Assembly: GCF_000426685.1 (NCBI RefSeq)
Contig: NZ_AUFV01000002.1
Location: 62,001 to 126,000 of the forward strand
DNA from: Solimonas flava DSM 18980
GTDB lineage: Bacteria > Pseudomonadota > Gammaproteobacteria > Nevskiales > Nevskiaceae
Length of the DNA: 64,000 bases
Direction: 5' to 3'
The notes beneath the pieces were generated by a model that was given only the letters and a program-made list of their open reading frames with translations, did not search any database and was not told the origin of the DNA. Numbering within the stretch: the stretch's first letter is position 1; each line of letters starts with the position of its first letter. A program made the translations under genes and the position numbers. This document shows positions 38,137-48,845 of this stretch, one piece after another.

Positions 38137-38816
38137 CGACAGCGGTTCAGAAGCTCGAGCGCCGGCTCGGCTACCACTTCAACGATGCGGCGTTGCTGTC
38201 GCAGGCGCTGACGCATCGCAGCGTCGGGCATCTCAACAACGAGCGCCTCGAATTCCTCGGCGACGCGCTGGTCAACTTCGTCGTCGCCGACGCGCTGTTC
38301 CGCGCCAAGGCCAAAGCCGAGGAGGGCGCGCTGTCGCGCCTGCGCGCCAGCCTCGTGCGCGAGGAAACGCTGGCCCGGCTGGCACGCGAGCTGGACCTGA
38401 GCGATGCCCTGACGCTCGGCGAAAGCGAGTTGAAGTCCGGCGGTTTCCGCCGCGACTCGATCCTCGCCGACGCCTTCGAGGCCATGCTCGGGGCGGTCTA
38501 TCTCGACGGCGGTTTCGCGGCTGCCAGGGACGTTTGCGAGCGTCTGTTCGCGGCGCTGCTCGCGGATCTGCCCGACGCCGATGCCCTCAAGGACGCCAAG
38601 ACGCGGCTGCAGGAGTGGCTGCAGGCACGCGGCCGGCCCCTGCCGCGCTACGAGGTGATCGAGGAAAGCGGCCCCCCGCACCGTCGCCGTTTTCACGTGC
38701 GCGCGAGCCTGTCGGACGCCGAGACGGTTGCCGCCGCGCACGGTTCCAGCCGCCGCTCTGCCGAGCAGGACGCCGCGCGCGCGCTGCTGCAGGCCTTACA
38801 ATCGGCGCATGAGTAG
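38133..38816 (+). CDS. rnc: Ribonuclease III
   Basis: A 227-residue double-strand RNA endonuclease. NERLEFLGDALVNFV is the RNase III signature with the metal-binding acidic residues; FEAMLGAVYLDGG is the second catalytic motif; the C-terminal 75 residues form the dsRNA-binding domain. The start is TTG at 38133, overlapping the upstream stop; no later start keeps the conserved N-terminus. It processes rRNA and mRNA. It is followed by era, a conserved pair. Confidence 0.95.
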   Translation: MTTAVQKLERRLGYHFNDAALLSQALTHRSVGHLNNERLEFLGDALVNFVVADALFRAKAKAEEGALSRLRASLVREETLARLARELDLSDALTLGESELKSGGFRRDSILADAFEAMLGAVYLDGGFAAARDVCERLFAALLADLPDADALKDAKTRLQEWLQARGRPLPRYEVIEESGPPHRRRFHVRASLSDAETVAAAHGSSRRSAEQDAARALLQALQSAHE

Positions 38817-38836
38817 CGGCATCGCGGGCATGGAGC

Positions 38837-39775
38837 ATGCCCATCGCGCCGGCGTTGCCCGCCGGCGCCCCGAATTCAACGGAGCAGGTCTTGCATAGCG
38901 GCATCGTGTCCATCGTCGGGCGGCCCAACGTGGGGAAGTCCTCCCTGCTCAATGCGCTCGTCGGCCGCAAGGTCAGCATCGTTTCGCACAAGCCGCAGAC
39001 GACGCGGCATCGCATCCAGGGCGTCGTCAACCGCGATGCCGGGCAGATCGTGTTCGTCGACACGCCGGGCCTGCATCGCCGCGAGACGCGCAAGCTCAAT
39101 CGCGTGATGAACGAGCAGGCGGCGGCGAGCCTGCACGACGTCGACCTGATCGTGCTGGTCGTCGAGGCCGGGCACTGGACCGACGAGGACGCGGCGGTGC
39201 TCAAGCGGCTCGACGGCGTCGAGGCGCCGGTCGGGCTGGTCGTGAACAAGGTCGACCGGATCGAGGACAAGGCGGCGCTGCTGCCGGAGCTGCAGAAGCT
39301 CTCGGCCTTGCGCGATTTCGCGTTCGTCGTGCCGCTGTCGGCGCTCAAGCGCAACAACGTCGACGCGCTGCTCGGCGAGCTGTTCCAGCGCCTGCCGGAT
39401 GGCCCGCCGCTGTATCCCGAAGACCAGATCGTCGGCTACGACGACGCCTTCCTGGTGTCCGAGATCGTGCGTGAGAAGCTGACGCGCAATCTGCATCAGG
39501 AGTTGCCGTATTCGCTGACCGTCGGCGTCGAGCAATACGAGCGCGAAGGCCGTCTCGACCGCGTCGAGGCGGTGATCTGGGTCGAGCGCGAAGGCCAGAA
39601 GAAGATCGTCATCGGCGAGGACGGCGAGACGCTCAAGCAGGTCGGCACCAGCGCCCGCCGCGAGCTGGAGCGCCTGCTCGGACGCAAGGTCTTTCTCAAG
39701 CTGTGGTGCCGCGTGCGCGAGAACTGGAGCGACGATCTGAAGGCGCTCAAGCAGTTCGGCCTGACCGGCGAATAA
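38837..39775 (+). CDS. era: GTPase Era
   Basis: A 312-residue GTPase needed for 16S rRNA maturation and 30S assembly. G1 is GRPNVGKSS, G3 is DTPGLH and G4 is NKVD. The C-terminal KH domain includes VIGEDGETLKQVGTSARREL. The ATG at 38837 has GGAG only one base before it. An in-frame TTG at 38891 with GGAG at ideal spacing would give a protein beginning LHSGIVSIVGRP, closer to typical Era starts, so the start is open. Confidence 0.95.
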   Translation: MPIAPALPAGAPNSTEQVLHSGIVSIVGRPNVGKSSLLNALVGRKVSIVSHKPQTTRHRIQGVVNRDAGQIVFVDTPGLHRRETRKLNRVMNEQAAASLHDVDLIVLVVEAGHWTDEDAAVLKRLDGVEAPVGLVVNKVDRIEDKAALLPELQKLSALRDFAFVVPLSALKRNNVDALLGELFQRLPDGPPLYPEDQIVGYDDAFLVSEIVREKLTRNLHQELPYSLTVGVEQYEREGRLDRVEAVIWVEREGQKKIVIGEDGETLKQVGTSARRELERLLGRKVFLKLWCRVRENWSDDLKALKQFGLTGE

Positions 39776-39862
39776 GGGCGATCCGGCGATGCACCGCGCC
39801 GCGCCACCGGACGGCCTGCCGCCGCGCCGAACGGGCGCGTGCCGCGTGGCGATGAGGGGCTG

Positions 39863-40579
39863 ATGCGCGCGCGCGCCTCGCTGGAGCCGGCCTATTTGCT
39901 CAACCGCCGGCCGTACAGCGACAGCAGCCTGCTGCTCGAAGCCTTCACGCGCGAGCACGGCCGCATCGGTCTGGTCGCGCGCGGCGCGCGCGGGCCCAGG
40001 TCCAAGCTGCGCGGTCTGCTGCAGCCGTTCGTGCCGCTGCTGCTGAGCTGGCACGCCGGCGGCGAGCTGGCGACGCTGAGCGGTGCCGAGAGCGCCGGGC
40101 CGCCGCTCGCCGTCGAGGGCGAGCGCGTGTTCTACGGCTGGTATCTCAATGAGCTGCTGCTGCGGCTCCTGCAGCGTCAGGACGCGCACCCGGCGCTGTT
40201 CGATGCCTACGTGCTGGCGCTGCAGCAACTGCCCGGCGAGGCCGGCCATGCCCAGGACGCGCTGCGGATCTTCGAGAAGACCCTGCTCGCCGAGATCGGC
40301 TACGGCCTGCTGCTGCCCGACGATCTGGACGCTGTGCGCCGCTATCACTACGACCCGGACATGGGGCCGCGGCCGGCGGCCGATACCGACGCCAGCGCCT
40401 ATGCGGGCGCCAGTCTGATCGCGCTGCGCGACGAGCGGCTCGATACGTCCGAGGCGCGCGGCGATGCGCGGCGGCTGCTGCGCGCGGCGCTGGCCGTACA
40501 TCTCGGAGCGCGACCCTTGCAGACGGCACAGCTGCTGCGCGAGATGCGCGGCGCGCCGCCGCGATCCCCGCCGGCGTGA
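39863..40579 (+). CDS. recO: DNA repair protein RecO
   Basis: A 238-residue RecO with an N-terminal OB fold (AYLLNRRPYSDSSLLLEAFTR) and a helical C-terminal domain. It helps load RecA on SSB-coated DNA with RecR. The ATG at 39863 has AGGGG four bases before it and is preferred over an upstream GTG. It sits between era and pdxJ, the standard order. Confidence 0.92.
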   Translation: MRARASLEPAYLLNRRPYSDSSLLLEAFTREHGRIGLVARGARGPRSKLRGLLQPFVPLLLSWHAGGELATLSGAESAGPPLAVEGERVFYGWYLNELLLRLLQRQDAHPALFDAYVLALQQLPGEAGHAQDALRIFEKTLLAEIGYGLLLPDDLDAVRRYHYDPDMGPRPAADTDASAYAGASLIALRDERLDTSEARGDARRLLRAALAVHLGARPLQTAQLLREMRGAPPRSPPA

Positions 40580-40636
40580 ACTGGCCCTAGAATGGCCAAC
40601 CCGATTTCCGCCTCACGCCTTCAGATCCGATCCGCC

Positions 40637-41386
40637 ATGTCCTCGCGCCGCGTGCCTCCCGCCATCCGCCTCGGCGTCAACGTCGACCACGTCGCCACGA
40701 TCCGCCAGGCACGCGGCACCGACTATCCCGATCCGGTCGAGGCGGCGAAGATCGCGCTTGCCGCCGGAGCGGCCAGCATCACCCTGCACCTGCGCGAGGA
40801 TCGTCGCCACATCCAGGACCGCGACGTCGCCGCGCTGGTCGCGCACGACGCGCGCGTCGTCAATCTGGAAATGGCGGTGACCGAGGACATGCTGCGCCTG
40901 GCCTGCCGCTGGAAGCCGGCCTGCGTCTGTCTGGTGCCGGAAAAGCGCGCCGAGCTGACGACCGAAGGCGGCCTCGATGTCGCCGGCCAGCTCGATGCCG
41001 TGCGCGAGGCCTGCGCGCGGCTGGCGCGCGCCGGCATCCAGGTCGCGCTGTTCATCGACGCCGATCCGCTGCAGCTCAAGGCCGCGCGGCGCAGCGGCGC
41101 ACCGCATCTGGAAATCCATACCGGGCGTTACGCCGACACGCGCGGCCGCACGCAGGCGGCCGAGCTGCAGCGCATCGCCACGTTCGCGCGCGCCGCGCGC
41201 CGCGCGGGTTTCGAGGTGCATGCCGGCCACGGCCTGACGGTCGACAACGTCGGCGCGATCGCGCGCATCCCCGACATCGTCGAGCTCAACATCGGCCACG
41301 CGATCGTCGCGCGCGCGCTGACGCTCGGGCTGCCGGCGGCTGTCGCCGAGATGCGCCGCGCGATGCACGAGGCGCGCACGGCATGA
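40637..41386 (+). CDS. pdxJ: Pyridoxine 5'-phosphate synthase
   Basis: A TIM-barrel enzyme of 249 residues from the ATG at 40637. [20 protein letters not shown] and [13 protein letters not shown] are family motifs; EIHTGRYAD and [11 protein letters not shown] carry substrate-binding residues. It condenses aminoacetone phosphate and deoxyxylulose phosphate to pyridoxine 5'-phosphate. An in-frame ATG at 40592 would add 15 residues not typical of PdxJ; TAGAAT just before it looks more like a -10 box. The stop overlaps acpS. Confidence 0.94.
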   Translation: MSSRRVPPAIRLGVNVDHVATIRQARGTDYPDPVEAAKIALAAGAASITLHLREDRRHIQDRDVAALVAHDARVVNLEMAVTEDMLRLACRWKPACVCLVPEKRAELTTEGGLDVAGQLDAVREACARLARAGIQVALFIDADPLQLKAARRSGAPHLEIHTGRYADTRGRTQAAELQRIATFARAARRAGFEVHAGHGLTVDNVGAIARIPDIVELNIGHAIVARALTLGLPAAVAEMRRAMHEARTA

Positions 41387-41787
41387 CAGCGGCGCCGCCG
41401 TCCGCGCCGGGCGTGTACGGCATCGGCGTCGACGTGCTGCGCGTCGAGCGCATGCAGAAGCTGCTCGACAAGCACGGCAGCAAGCTGCTGCTGCGCCTGC
41501 TGGCACCGCGCGAGCTGCGCGAGGTGCGCGCGCGCAGCAACCGCGCGCGCGCGCTGGCGATGTGCTGGGCGGCCAAGGAGGCCTTCGTCAAGGCGCTCGG
41601 CACCGGCTTCGATGGCATCGGCTGGCGCGAGGTCGGCGTGATTCGCGAGGCGAACGGCCGGCCGGCGCTGATCTACGACCGCAAGATGCGCGCGCGGCTC
41701 AAGGCGCTCGGCGTCGGCGCCGCGCATGTCTCGCTCAGCGACGACGGCGGCCTGGTCTGCGCCTACGTGGTTCTCGAACGCGCCTGA
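41383..41787 (+). CDS. acpS: Holo-[acyl-carrier-protein] synthase
   Basis: A 134-residue phosphopantetheinyl transferase. [12 protein letters not shown] and [16 protein letters not shown] contain the Mg-binding Asp and Glu-Lys residues. It activates ACP for lipid synthesis using CoA. It overlaps pdxJ by 4 bases (ATGA), the usual pdxJ-acpS pair, and is convergent with the gacS-like gene. Confidence 0.94.
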   Translation: MTAAPPSAPGVYGIGVDVLRVERMQKLLDKHGSKLLLRLLAPRELREVRARSNRARALAMCWAAKEAFVKALGTGFDGIGWREVGVIREANGRPALIYDRKMRARLKALGVGAAHVSLSDDGGLVCAYVVLERA

Positions 41788-41811
41788 CGCGCTTGCCGCG
41801 CGCCGCGGCGT

Positions 41812-44085
41812 TCAGGCCGAGCGGCGCATCGCCGCGAGCGTGTCGTCGACGGCGGTGCGCACGCTGTCGAGCTCGCGGCGCGCGGCGGGGCCCTTTTTCA
41901 GCGAATCGGCGTGGCGCAGCCATTCCTCGACCGCGGCCGCCGTCTGCCGCAGCTGGGCGAGGTGGTAGAAGGCCGCAGTGCCGCGCAGCGTGTGCGCGGC
42001 CTCGCGCGCCCGTTCGAGTTCGCCGGCCGAGAAAGCCTTCTCGAGTTCGGCAAACTGCAGCGGCAGCTCCTCCTTGAGCAGGGCCAGCAGTTCCGGGTCC
42101 TCGGTCAGCTTGGCGGCGGCGTGACTGGGCCGCTGCGAGCTCGGGGCGAGGGCCGCGAGCAGCTGCGAATCGTCGAACGGCTTGATCAGCACCGCGTCGG
42201 CGCCGGCATCGAGAAAAGCCTGGCGCTCGTCGGGATCGAGATGGGCGCTGACCGCGAGGATGCGGCAGCGCGCCGCCGATCCGCTCTCGGCATCGCGAAT
42301 CGCGCGCGCGCAGCCGGGACCGTCGAGCTTGGGCATGTGCGCGTCGATCAGCGCGATATCCGGGCGTTCGTCCTGCCAGCGTTCGAAGGCGTCGCGCCCG
42401 TCGACGGCCTCGGAGGTCTTCAGGCCCAGATGCGCGCATAGCGCGGCGAGGTAGCGGCGGTTGGCGGCGTTGTTGTCGGCGATCAGCGCGTGGCGGCCGG
42501 CCAGCGGCAGGGCGGTGCCGTCGTGGTCGCTGAGCAGGCGGGCGATGTCTTCGTAGAGCCGCTTGCGCGTCACCGACTTGGGATGACACAGCGTCGCGCC
42601 GGCCTGACGGATCTGCTCGAGCACCGGCGGCGACACCGAATTGACGAGCACGACGGTCGAGGTCGTGCCGCGGCTGCGCTGCAGCAACTCGGCGATCGCC
42701 GGCTGCTCGATGTCGCGCGGCATCAGGCCGAGCACGACCAGCGCCGGGCGGCGCTCGACCGCGGTGTTGAACAGGGCCTCGGACAGCGCGTCGGCCGATT
42801 CGAAGCTGTCGACCGACAGGCCCCAGAACTCGAACCAGTGCAGCCAGGCCAGGCGCGCCGCGGCGTGCGGCTCGTAGAGCCAGACGCGCTGTTCGCCGAG
42901 CGGCTCGTCGTCATGCGGCGCCGACTCGGCGGCGGCGATCAGCTTGAACGGCAGCAGCACGCTGAAGGTCGAGCCTTTGCCGACCTCGCTGTCGAGGCTG
43001 ATCTCGCCGCCCATCAGCTCGGCGAGCTTGCGCGAGATCGACAGGCCGAGGCCGCTGCTGCCGACCTGCGTACCGCCGATCTGGCGGAACGGCTGGAACA
43101 GGCGCGCGCGCGCGTCCGGCGCGATGCCGATGCCGGTGTCGGAGACCGCGAAGCGCAGCCAGGTGCGGCCGGTTTCCTCGCGTTCGCCCATCACGCGTAG
43201 CACCACGGCGCCGCGCGGCGTGAACTTGATGGCGTTCGACAGCAGGTTGGTGAGGATCTGGCGAAGGCGCTGGCTGTCGCCGCGCAGCTCGCGCGGCACG
43301 TCGTGGTAGATGATGCGGACCAGCTCCAGCTCCTTCTCGTAGGCCAGCGGCGCGAGCAGGGCGATGGTGCTCTCGACCACGTCGTAGAGGTCGAAGCGCA
43401 GTTCGTCGAGCTTGAGGCGGCCGGCCTCGATGCGGCTCCAGTCGAGCAGGTCGTTGATCATCGACAGCAGCGCGCGTGCCGACTTGTCGAGCGTGTCGAG
43501 GTGCTCGCGCTGCTCGTGGTCGAGCGGCGTGCGGCGCAGCAGATCGGCGTAGCCGAGGATGCCGGTCAGCGGCGTGCGCAGCTCGTGCGACATGCTGGAC
43601 AGACGCTCGCTCTGGGCGCGCGCCTCGTCCTGTTCGCGCGCCGCGGCGCTGCGCAGTTTCTGGTTCTGCTCGGCGTATTCGTCGCGCTCGCGCTTGAAGC
43701 GCAGCGTCTGTTCGGCGACGCGCGCGTCGAAGCCGGCGCGCAGCTCGGCGTACTGCTGGGCGACGCGGTTGAGGTCGCGGGCCAGATCCTGGGCGAGGCC
43801 GGGCAGGTCGTCCGGCGCGCGCACTTCGAGGCGGCCGCTGGCCAGGGCGCGCAGCGTCAGGCCGATCGCGCCGAACGCGCGCCGCGCGGTGCGCGCGAAG
43901 GCCAGCGCCAGCGCCAGGCCGGCGACGGCGACGCTGAGCGCCAGCATCGTGCGCAGCAGCGGCGGGATCTGCATCGGGCCGCTCCAGGTCGTCAGCGCCA
44001 CGGTGAAGGCGATGCCGACCAGGGCCAGGAACGCCCAGGCGCCCGGCAGCAGACGACGGCTGTAACCACGCTCGGCTTCGCGCAA
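41812..44085 (-). CDS. gacS: GacS/BarA-like hybrid sensor histidine kinase
   Basis: A 757-residue tripartite kinase. It has two N-terminal membrane helices (about 14-33 and 45-63) with only about 12 residues between them, a HAMP-like linker, HisKA with H167 (SMSHELRTPL), HATPase_c, a degenerate receiver (VVLGLMP where the phospho-Asp should be), a true receiver with D581 (ALIDAHMPKLDG) and an Hpt domain with H698 (AHTLRGTAAFY). The start is TTG at 44085; the next ATG would delete the first helix. Neighbouring cysM and rlmD match the Pseudomonas gacS locus. It would phosphorylate GacA/UvrY to control csr small RNAs. Confidence 0.85.
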   Translation of the reverse strand: MREAERGYSRRLLPGAWAFLALVGIAFTVALTTWSGPMQIPPLLRTMLALSVAVAGLALALAFARTARRAFGAIGLTLRALASGRLEVRAPDDLPGLAQDLARDLNRVAQQYAELRAGFDARVAEQTLRFKRERDEYAEQNQKLRSAAAREQDEARAQSERLSSMSHELRTPLTGILGYADLLRRTPLDHEQREHLDTLDKSARALLSMINDLLDWSRIEAGRLKLDELRFDLYDVVESTIALLAPLAYEKELELVRIIYHDVPRELRGDSQRLRQILTNLLSNAIKFTPRGAVVLRVMGEREETGRTWLRFAVSDTGIGIAPDARARLFQPFRQIGGTQVGSSGLGLSISRKLAELMGGEISLDSEVGKGSTFSVLLPFKLIAAAESAPHDDEPLGEQRVWLYEPHAAARLAWLHWFEFWGLSVDSFESADALSEALFNTAVERRPALVVLGLMPRDIEQPAIAELLQRSRGTTSTVVLVNSVSPPVLEQIRQAGATLCHPKSVTRKRLYEDIARLLSDHDGTALPLAGRHALIADNNAANRRYLAALCAHLGLKTSEAVDGRDAFERWQDERPDIALIDAHMPKLDGPGCARAIRDAESGSAARCRILAVSAHLDPDERQAFLDAGADAVLIKPFDDSQLLAALAPSSQRPSHAAAKLTEDPELLALLKEELPLQFAELEKAFSAGELERAREAAHTLRGTAAFYHLAQLRQTAAAVEEWLRHADSLKKGPAARRELDSVRTAVDDTLAAMRRSA

Positions 44086-44125
44086 GCTTTAGGTCCCCTC
44101 GTGCAACTCGCGTAAAATTCGTCGC

Positions 44126-45016
44126 ATGACCTATGCAACCCTGGCCGATTTTATCGGCAATACGCCGCTTGCCCAGCTCAAGCGCCTGCCCGGCGTCGGC
44201 AACAACACCCTGCTCGTCAAGCTGGAGGGCAATAATCCGGCCGGTTCGGTCAAGGACCGGCCCGCCTATTCGATGATCCGGCGCGCCGAGGAGCGCGGCG
44301 AGATCCGTCCGGGCGACGTGCTGATCGAGGCGACCAGCGGCAATACCGGCATCGCCCTGGCGATGGCGGCGACCGTCAAGGGCTACAAGATGGTGCTGAT
44401 CATGCCCGAGCACCTGTCGGTCGAGCGCCGCGCGGTGATGAAGGCCTTCGGCGCCGAGCTGATCCTGGTCAGCAAGGCCGAAGGCATGGAAGGCGCGCGC
44501 GACCTCGCGCTGAAGATGCAGGCCGAAGGGCGCGGCAAGGTCCTCGACCAGTTCGCCAATCCGGACAACCCGCGCGCCCACTACGAGGGCACCGCGCCGG
44601 AGATCTGGAAGGCGACGCAGGGCCGCATTACCCACTTCGTGTCGAGCATGGGCACGACCGGCACGATCATGGGCTGCTCGCGCTACCTCAAGGAGCAGAA
44701 CCCCGGCGTGCAGGTGATCGGCGTGCAGCCGGACGGCGAATCGTCGATTCCCGGCATCCGCAAGTGGCCGGAAGCCTATCTGCCGGCGATCTTCGACCGT
44801 TCGCGGGTCGATCGCGTCATCGAGGTCTCGGCGCAGGATGCCGAGGACACCATGCGTCTGGCCGGCACCCGCGAGGGTCTGTTCTGCGGGCCGTCGTCCG
44901 GCGGCGCGCTGTGGGCGGCGCTGCAGCTGTGCCGCGAAGTCGAGAACGCGACGATCATCAGCATCGTCTGCGATCGCGGCGACCGCTACATCTCGACCGG
45001 CGTGTTTCCGTCGTGA
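44126..45016 (+). CDS. cysM: Cysteine synthase B
   Basis: A 296-residue PLP enzyme. The PLP lysine is K43 in NPAGSVKDRP, and TSGNTGIALA and SMGTTGTIMG bind substrate carboxylate and phosphate. Length and the ERRAVMKAFGAE region fit CysM rather than CysK. It makes cysteine from O-acetylserine with sulfide or thiosulfate. It is divergent from gacS (40 bases between) and overlaps the exonuclease gene (GTGA). Confidence 0.94.
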   Translation: MTYATLADFIGNTPLAQLKRLPGVGNNTLLVKLEGNNPAGSVKDRPAYSMIRRAEERGEIRPGDVLIEATSGNTGIALAMAATVKGYKMVLIMPEHLSVERRAVMKAFGAELILVSKAEGMEGARDLALKMQAEGRGKVLDQFANPDNPRAHYEGTAPEIWKATQGRITHFVSSMGTTGTIMGCSRYLKEQNPGVQVIGVQPDGESSIPGIRKWPEAYLPAIFDRSRVDRVIEVSAQDAEDTMRLAGTREGLFCGPSSGGALWAALQLCREVENATIISIVCDRGDRYISTGVFPS

Positions 45017-45810
45017 GCGGGCGTGCGCCATTCGCCGAGCCGGTACTGGTCTTCGATATCGAGACCATCCCGGACCTCGACGGCGGTCGCCGCATCCTCG
45101 GCCTCGACAGCATGGGCGACGCCGAGGTCTGGGCGGCGATGCAGAGCCTGCGTCGCGCCGAGAAGGGCAGCGACTTCATGCCCGGGCACCTGCAGCGCGT
45201 GGTCGCGATCTCGGTCGCGCTGCGCCATCAGGACGGCTTCAAGTGCTGGTCGATCGGCGACGAGACCGCCGAAGAGGGTGAGCTGATCCAGCGCTTCTTC
45301 GATGGCATCGAAAAGTACCGGCCGATCCTCGTTTCGTGGAACGGCGGCGGCTTCGACCTGCCGGTGCTGCACTACCGCGCGCTGGTGCATGGCTGCACGG
45401 CGCCGCGCTACTGGGACACCGGGCACTTCGACCGCGAGGCGAAGTGGGACAACTACCTCGGCCGCTACCAGTTCCGCCACACCGATCTGATGGACGTGCT
45501 GGCGCTCTACACCGGCCGCCAGAACGCACCGCTCAACGAGATCGCGCTGCTGCTCGGCTTCCCGGGCAAGCTCGGCATGGACGGCTCCAAGGTCTTCGAC
45601 GCCTACCGCGCCGGCGATCTGGCCGGCATCCGCGCCTATTGCGAGACCGACGTGCTCAATACCTGGCTCGTCTACCTGCGCTTCGAGCTGATGCGCGGGC
45701 GCCTGACGCACGAGCAGCACGAGCGCGAGGAAGCGCGCGTGCGCGAGTTCCTGGAGGCCAGCGACGCCGCGCACTGGTCCGAATTCTCCGACGGCTGGCT
45801 CAGCGCCTGA
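45013..45810 (+). CDS. Predicted 3'-5' exonuclease, DNA polymerase B-like
   Basis: A 265-residue DEDDy-type nuclease. Exo I is VFDIETIPDLDG, Exo II is SWNGGGFDLPVL and Exo III is YCETDVLNTW. This matches the stand-alone family of exonucleases related to DNA polymerase B proofreading domains. The GTG at 45013 overlaps the cysM stop. It is a conserved neighbour of cysM and rlmD in gammaproteobacteria. The physiological substrate is not known. Confidence 0.88.
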   Translation: MSGRAPFAEPVLVFDIETIPDLDGGRRILGLDSMGDAEVWAAMQSLRRAEKGSDFMPGHLQRVVAISVALRHQDGFKCWSIGDETAEEGELIQRFFDGIEKYRPILVSWNGGGFDLPVLHYRALVHGCTAPRYWDTGHFDREAKWDNYLGRYQFRHTDLMDVLALYTGRQNAPLNEIALLLGFPGKLGMDGSKVFDAYRAGDLAGIRAYCETDVLNTWLVYLRFELMRGRLTHEQHEREEARVREFLEASDAAHWSEFSDGWLSA

Positions 45811-45821
45811 TCATCAATCCC

Positions 45822-47156
<1,335 letters not shown>

Positions 47157-47283
47157 TGGCTCGGATGAACGGCCGTGCCGGTTTCCCGACCCGCCAGCTG
47201 CGGCGGCGCGGGGCGTGGTCGCGGCTCGCGTCTGGCGCCGCAGATGCTCGTTCTTCTGACGCGTTGCTTGATCGGGCTTTTGG

Positions 47284-47835
47284 TTTCGCGCTGACGCGCG
47301 CCCTACTTCTCTTTGCTTGTGCAAAGAGAAGTAGGCAAGAGAAACACACCCCTGGCTTACGCGCCGGCCCTCGCAGTAGCTCGGGCGTTCGCCGGGGCGG
47401 ATGTCCACCGGACATCCGCAAACCCCCGGCTCACCCTGCGATGCTCGCCGGTCCGGCCGGCGCTGAAACTCGCGGTGCTGCGCACCGCTCAAACAGTCAG
47501 CGCCGGACAACCCCGGACCGTCTGCGCTTCTCGGCGCTGCGCAAAGGGGACCCAAAAGAAAACAGCAAAGCCTCCTCGCCGCCACACTCTGCCGTTGCCG
47601 TTGACGTTCGGGTCCCCTTGGGCCGCACCGAGCAGCGCAGCGCGCGCAGGGAATGGCCGGCCAGGACGGCCGGCCAAGTCGCCGCCGCGGCAGGGATGCC
47701 GCGTCGGCGACGGTCCCGAGCACGTGAGCAGCACAGGGCACTTCGCGCAGCGAAGTGCGGCCCCAGGGGTGTGCTTTCTTTTGCTTACTTTTCTTTGCAC
47801 AAGCAAAGAAAAGTGAGGCGCGCGATAGCGCGAAA
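47284..47835. mobile_element. 552-bp intergenic element with long inverted-repeat hairpin ends
   Basis: The left arm (47284-47355) and right arm (47763-47835) are reverse complements over about 70 bases with few mismatches. Each arm holds its own hairpin: CTTCTCTTTGC / GCAAAGAGAAG on the left and TTTTCTTTGC / GCAAAGAAAA on the right, both with a four-base loop. Between them about 400 bases are GC-rich with no credible gene. Apparent frames across it give the low-complexity products often misannotated around such repeats in Xanthomonas relatives. The element fills the 721-base gap between rlmD and the CYTH gene. It is probably a non-autonomous, MITE-like repeat; no target duplication was recognised. 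Confidence 0.75.
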
Positions 47836-47877
47836 CGAAAGTTTTACCCAAGCCATCATGGTCGGAGTACTGAACTG

Positions 47878-48372
47878 ATGCCGCTCGAAATCGAACGTAA
47901 ATTCCTCGTCGTCGGCGATGCCTGGCGGGCCGCGGTGACGCGCTCGCTGGACATGCGCCAGGGCTATCTGACGCGCGAAGGCCAGGCTTCGGTGCGCGTG
48001 CGCCTTGAAGGCGACGACGCCAAGCTCAACATCAAGGCGGCGGTCGTCGGCAGTGCGCGCGCCGAGTACGAATACGACATTCCGCCCGACGAGTGCCGCG
48101 AGATCCTCGCCACGCTGTGCGTCGGCCGCGTCGAGAAGACCCGCCATTACGTGCCGGCATCGGGCGCGCCGGCGGGCACGGTGTGGGAGATCGACGAGTT
48201 CGTCGGCGACAACGCCGGTCTGGTCGTCGCCGAGATCGAGCTGCCGGCGGTGGACGCGCCGTTCGCGCGTCCCGCCTGGCTCGGCCGGGAGCTGACCGAC
48301 GATCGCCGCTACTACAACCACTACCTGGCGCTGCATCCGTACGCCAGCTGGCCGGCGGCCGAGCGCGCGTGA
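47878..48372 (+). CDS. CYTH domain protein (inorganic triphosphatase-like)
   Basis: A 164-residue protein that opens with the CYTH signature EIERKFLV. Charged residues continue through VRVRLEGDDAKLNIK, forming the triphosphate tunnel, and end with DDRRYYNHYLA. Small CYTH proteins hydrolyse inorganic triphosphate or related compounds with Mg. The ATG at 47878 lies 42 bases after the inverted-repeat element, and the stop overlaps the next gene. Confidence 0.88.
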   Translation: MPLEIERKFLVVGDAWRAAVTRSLDMRQGYLTREGQASVRVRLEGDDAKLNIKAAVVGSARAEYEYDIPPDECREILATLCVGRVEKTRHYVPASGAPAGTVWEIDEFVGDNAGLVVAEIELPAVDAPFARPAWLGRELTDDRRYYNHYLALHPYASWPAAERA

Positions 48373-48845
48373 GGATCGACGTCGACATCGGCGCGCAGCG
48401 TCTGCGTCTCTACGACGGCGCCGTGCTGCTGCGCGAGTATCCGGTCTCGACCGGCGCCAACGGCGCCGGCGAGATCCAGGGCTCCGGCTGCACGCCGCGC
48501 GGCCGCCATATCGTGCGCGCCCGGATCGGCGCCGGCCTGCCGAGCGGCGCGGTATTGCGCGCGCGGCGCTGGACGCGGGAAGTCTGGTCGCCGGCGCTGC
48601 ATGCGCACCATCCCGGCCGCGACTGGATCCTGTCGCGCATCCTCTGGCTGTCCGGCTGCGAGCGCGGCCGCAACCGCCTCGGCTGCGTCGACACCTTCCG
48701 CCGCTACATCTATGTGCACGGCACACCGGACGTCGAGCGCCTCGGCCAGCCGGCCTCGCACGGCTGCGTGCGCATGCGCAACGAAGACGTCATCGAATTG
48801 TTCGATCTTGTTCCTGCAGGTACCGAAGTTGAGCTCCACGAATAA
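48369..48845 (+). CDS. YkuD (L,D-transpeptidase fold) protein without signal peptide
   Basis: A 158-residue YkuD domain with the catalytic motif intact: H117 and S130-HGC-VRM (H131, C133). The GTG at 48369 overlaps the CYTH stop, and the domain begins at residue 2, so no signal peptide or anchor exists. A cytoplasmic YkuD protein cannot crosslink peptidoglycan. The Acinetobacter protein ElsL is a signal-less YkuD enzyme that acts as an L,D-carboxypeptidase in muropeptide recycling. With nagZ directly downstream (overlapping), the same role is likely here. Confidence 0.82.
   Translation: MRIDVDIGAQRLRLYDGAVLLREYPVSTGANGAGEIQGSGCTPRGRHIVRARIGAGLPSGAVLRARRWTREVWSPALHAHHPGRDWILSRILWLSGCERGRNRLGCVDTFRRYIYVHGTPDVERLGQPASHGCVRMRNEDVIELFDLVPAGTEVELHE

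Noticed and set aside
47313-47816. Apparent 167-codon gene inside the inverted-repeat element
   Set aside because: Low-complexity product read through both repeat arms; this type of frame recurs wherever such repeats occur.
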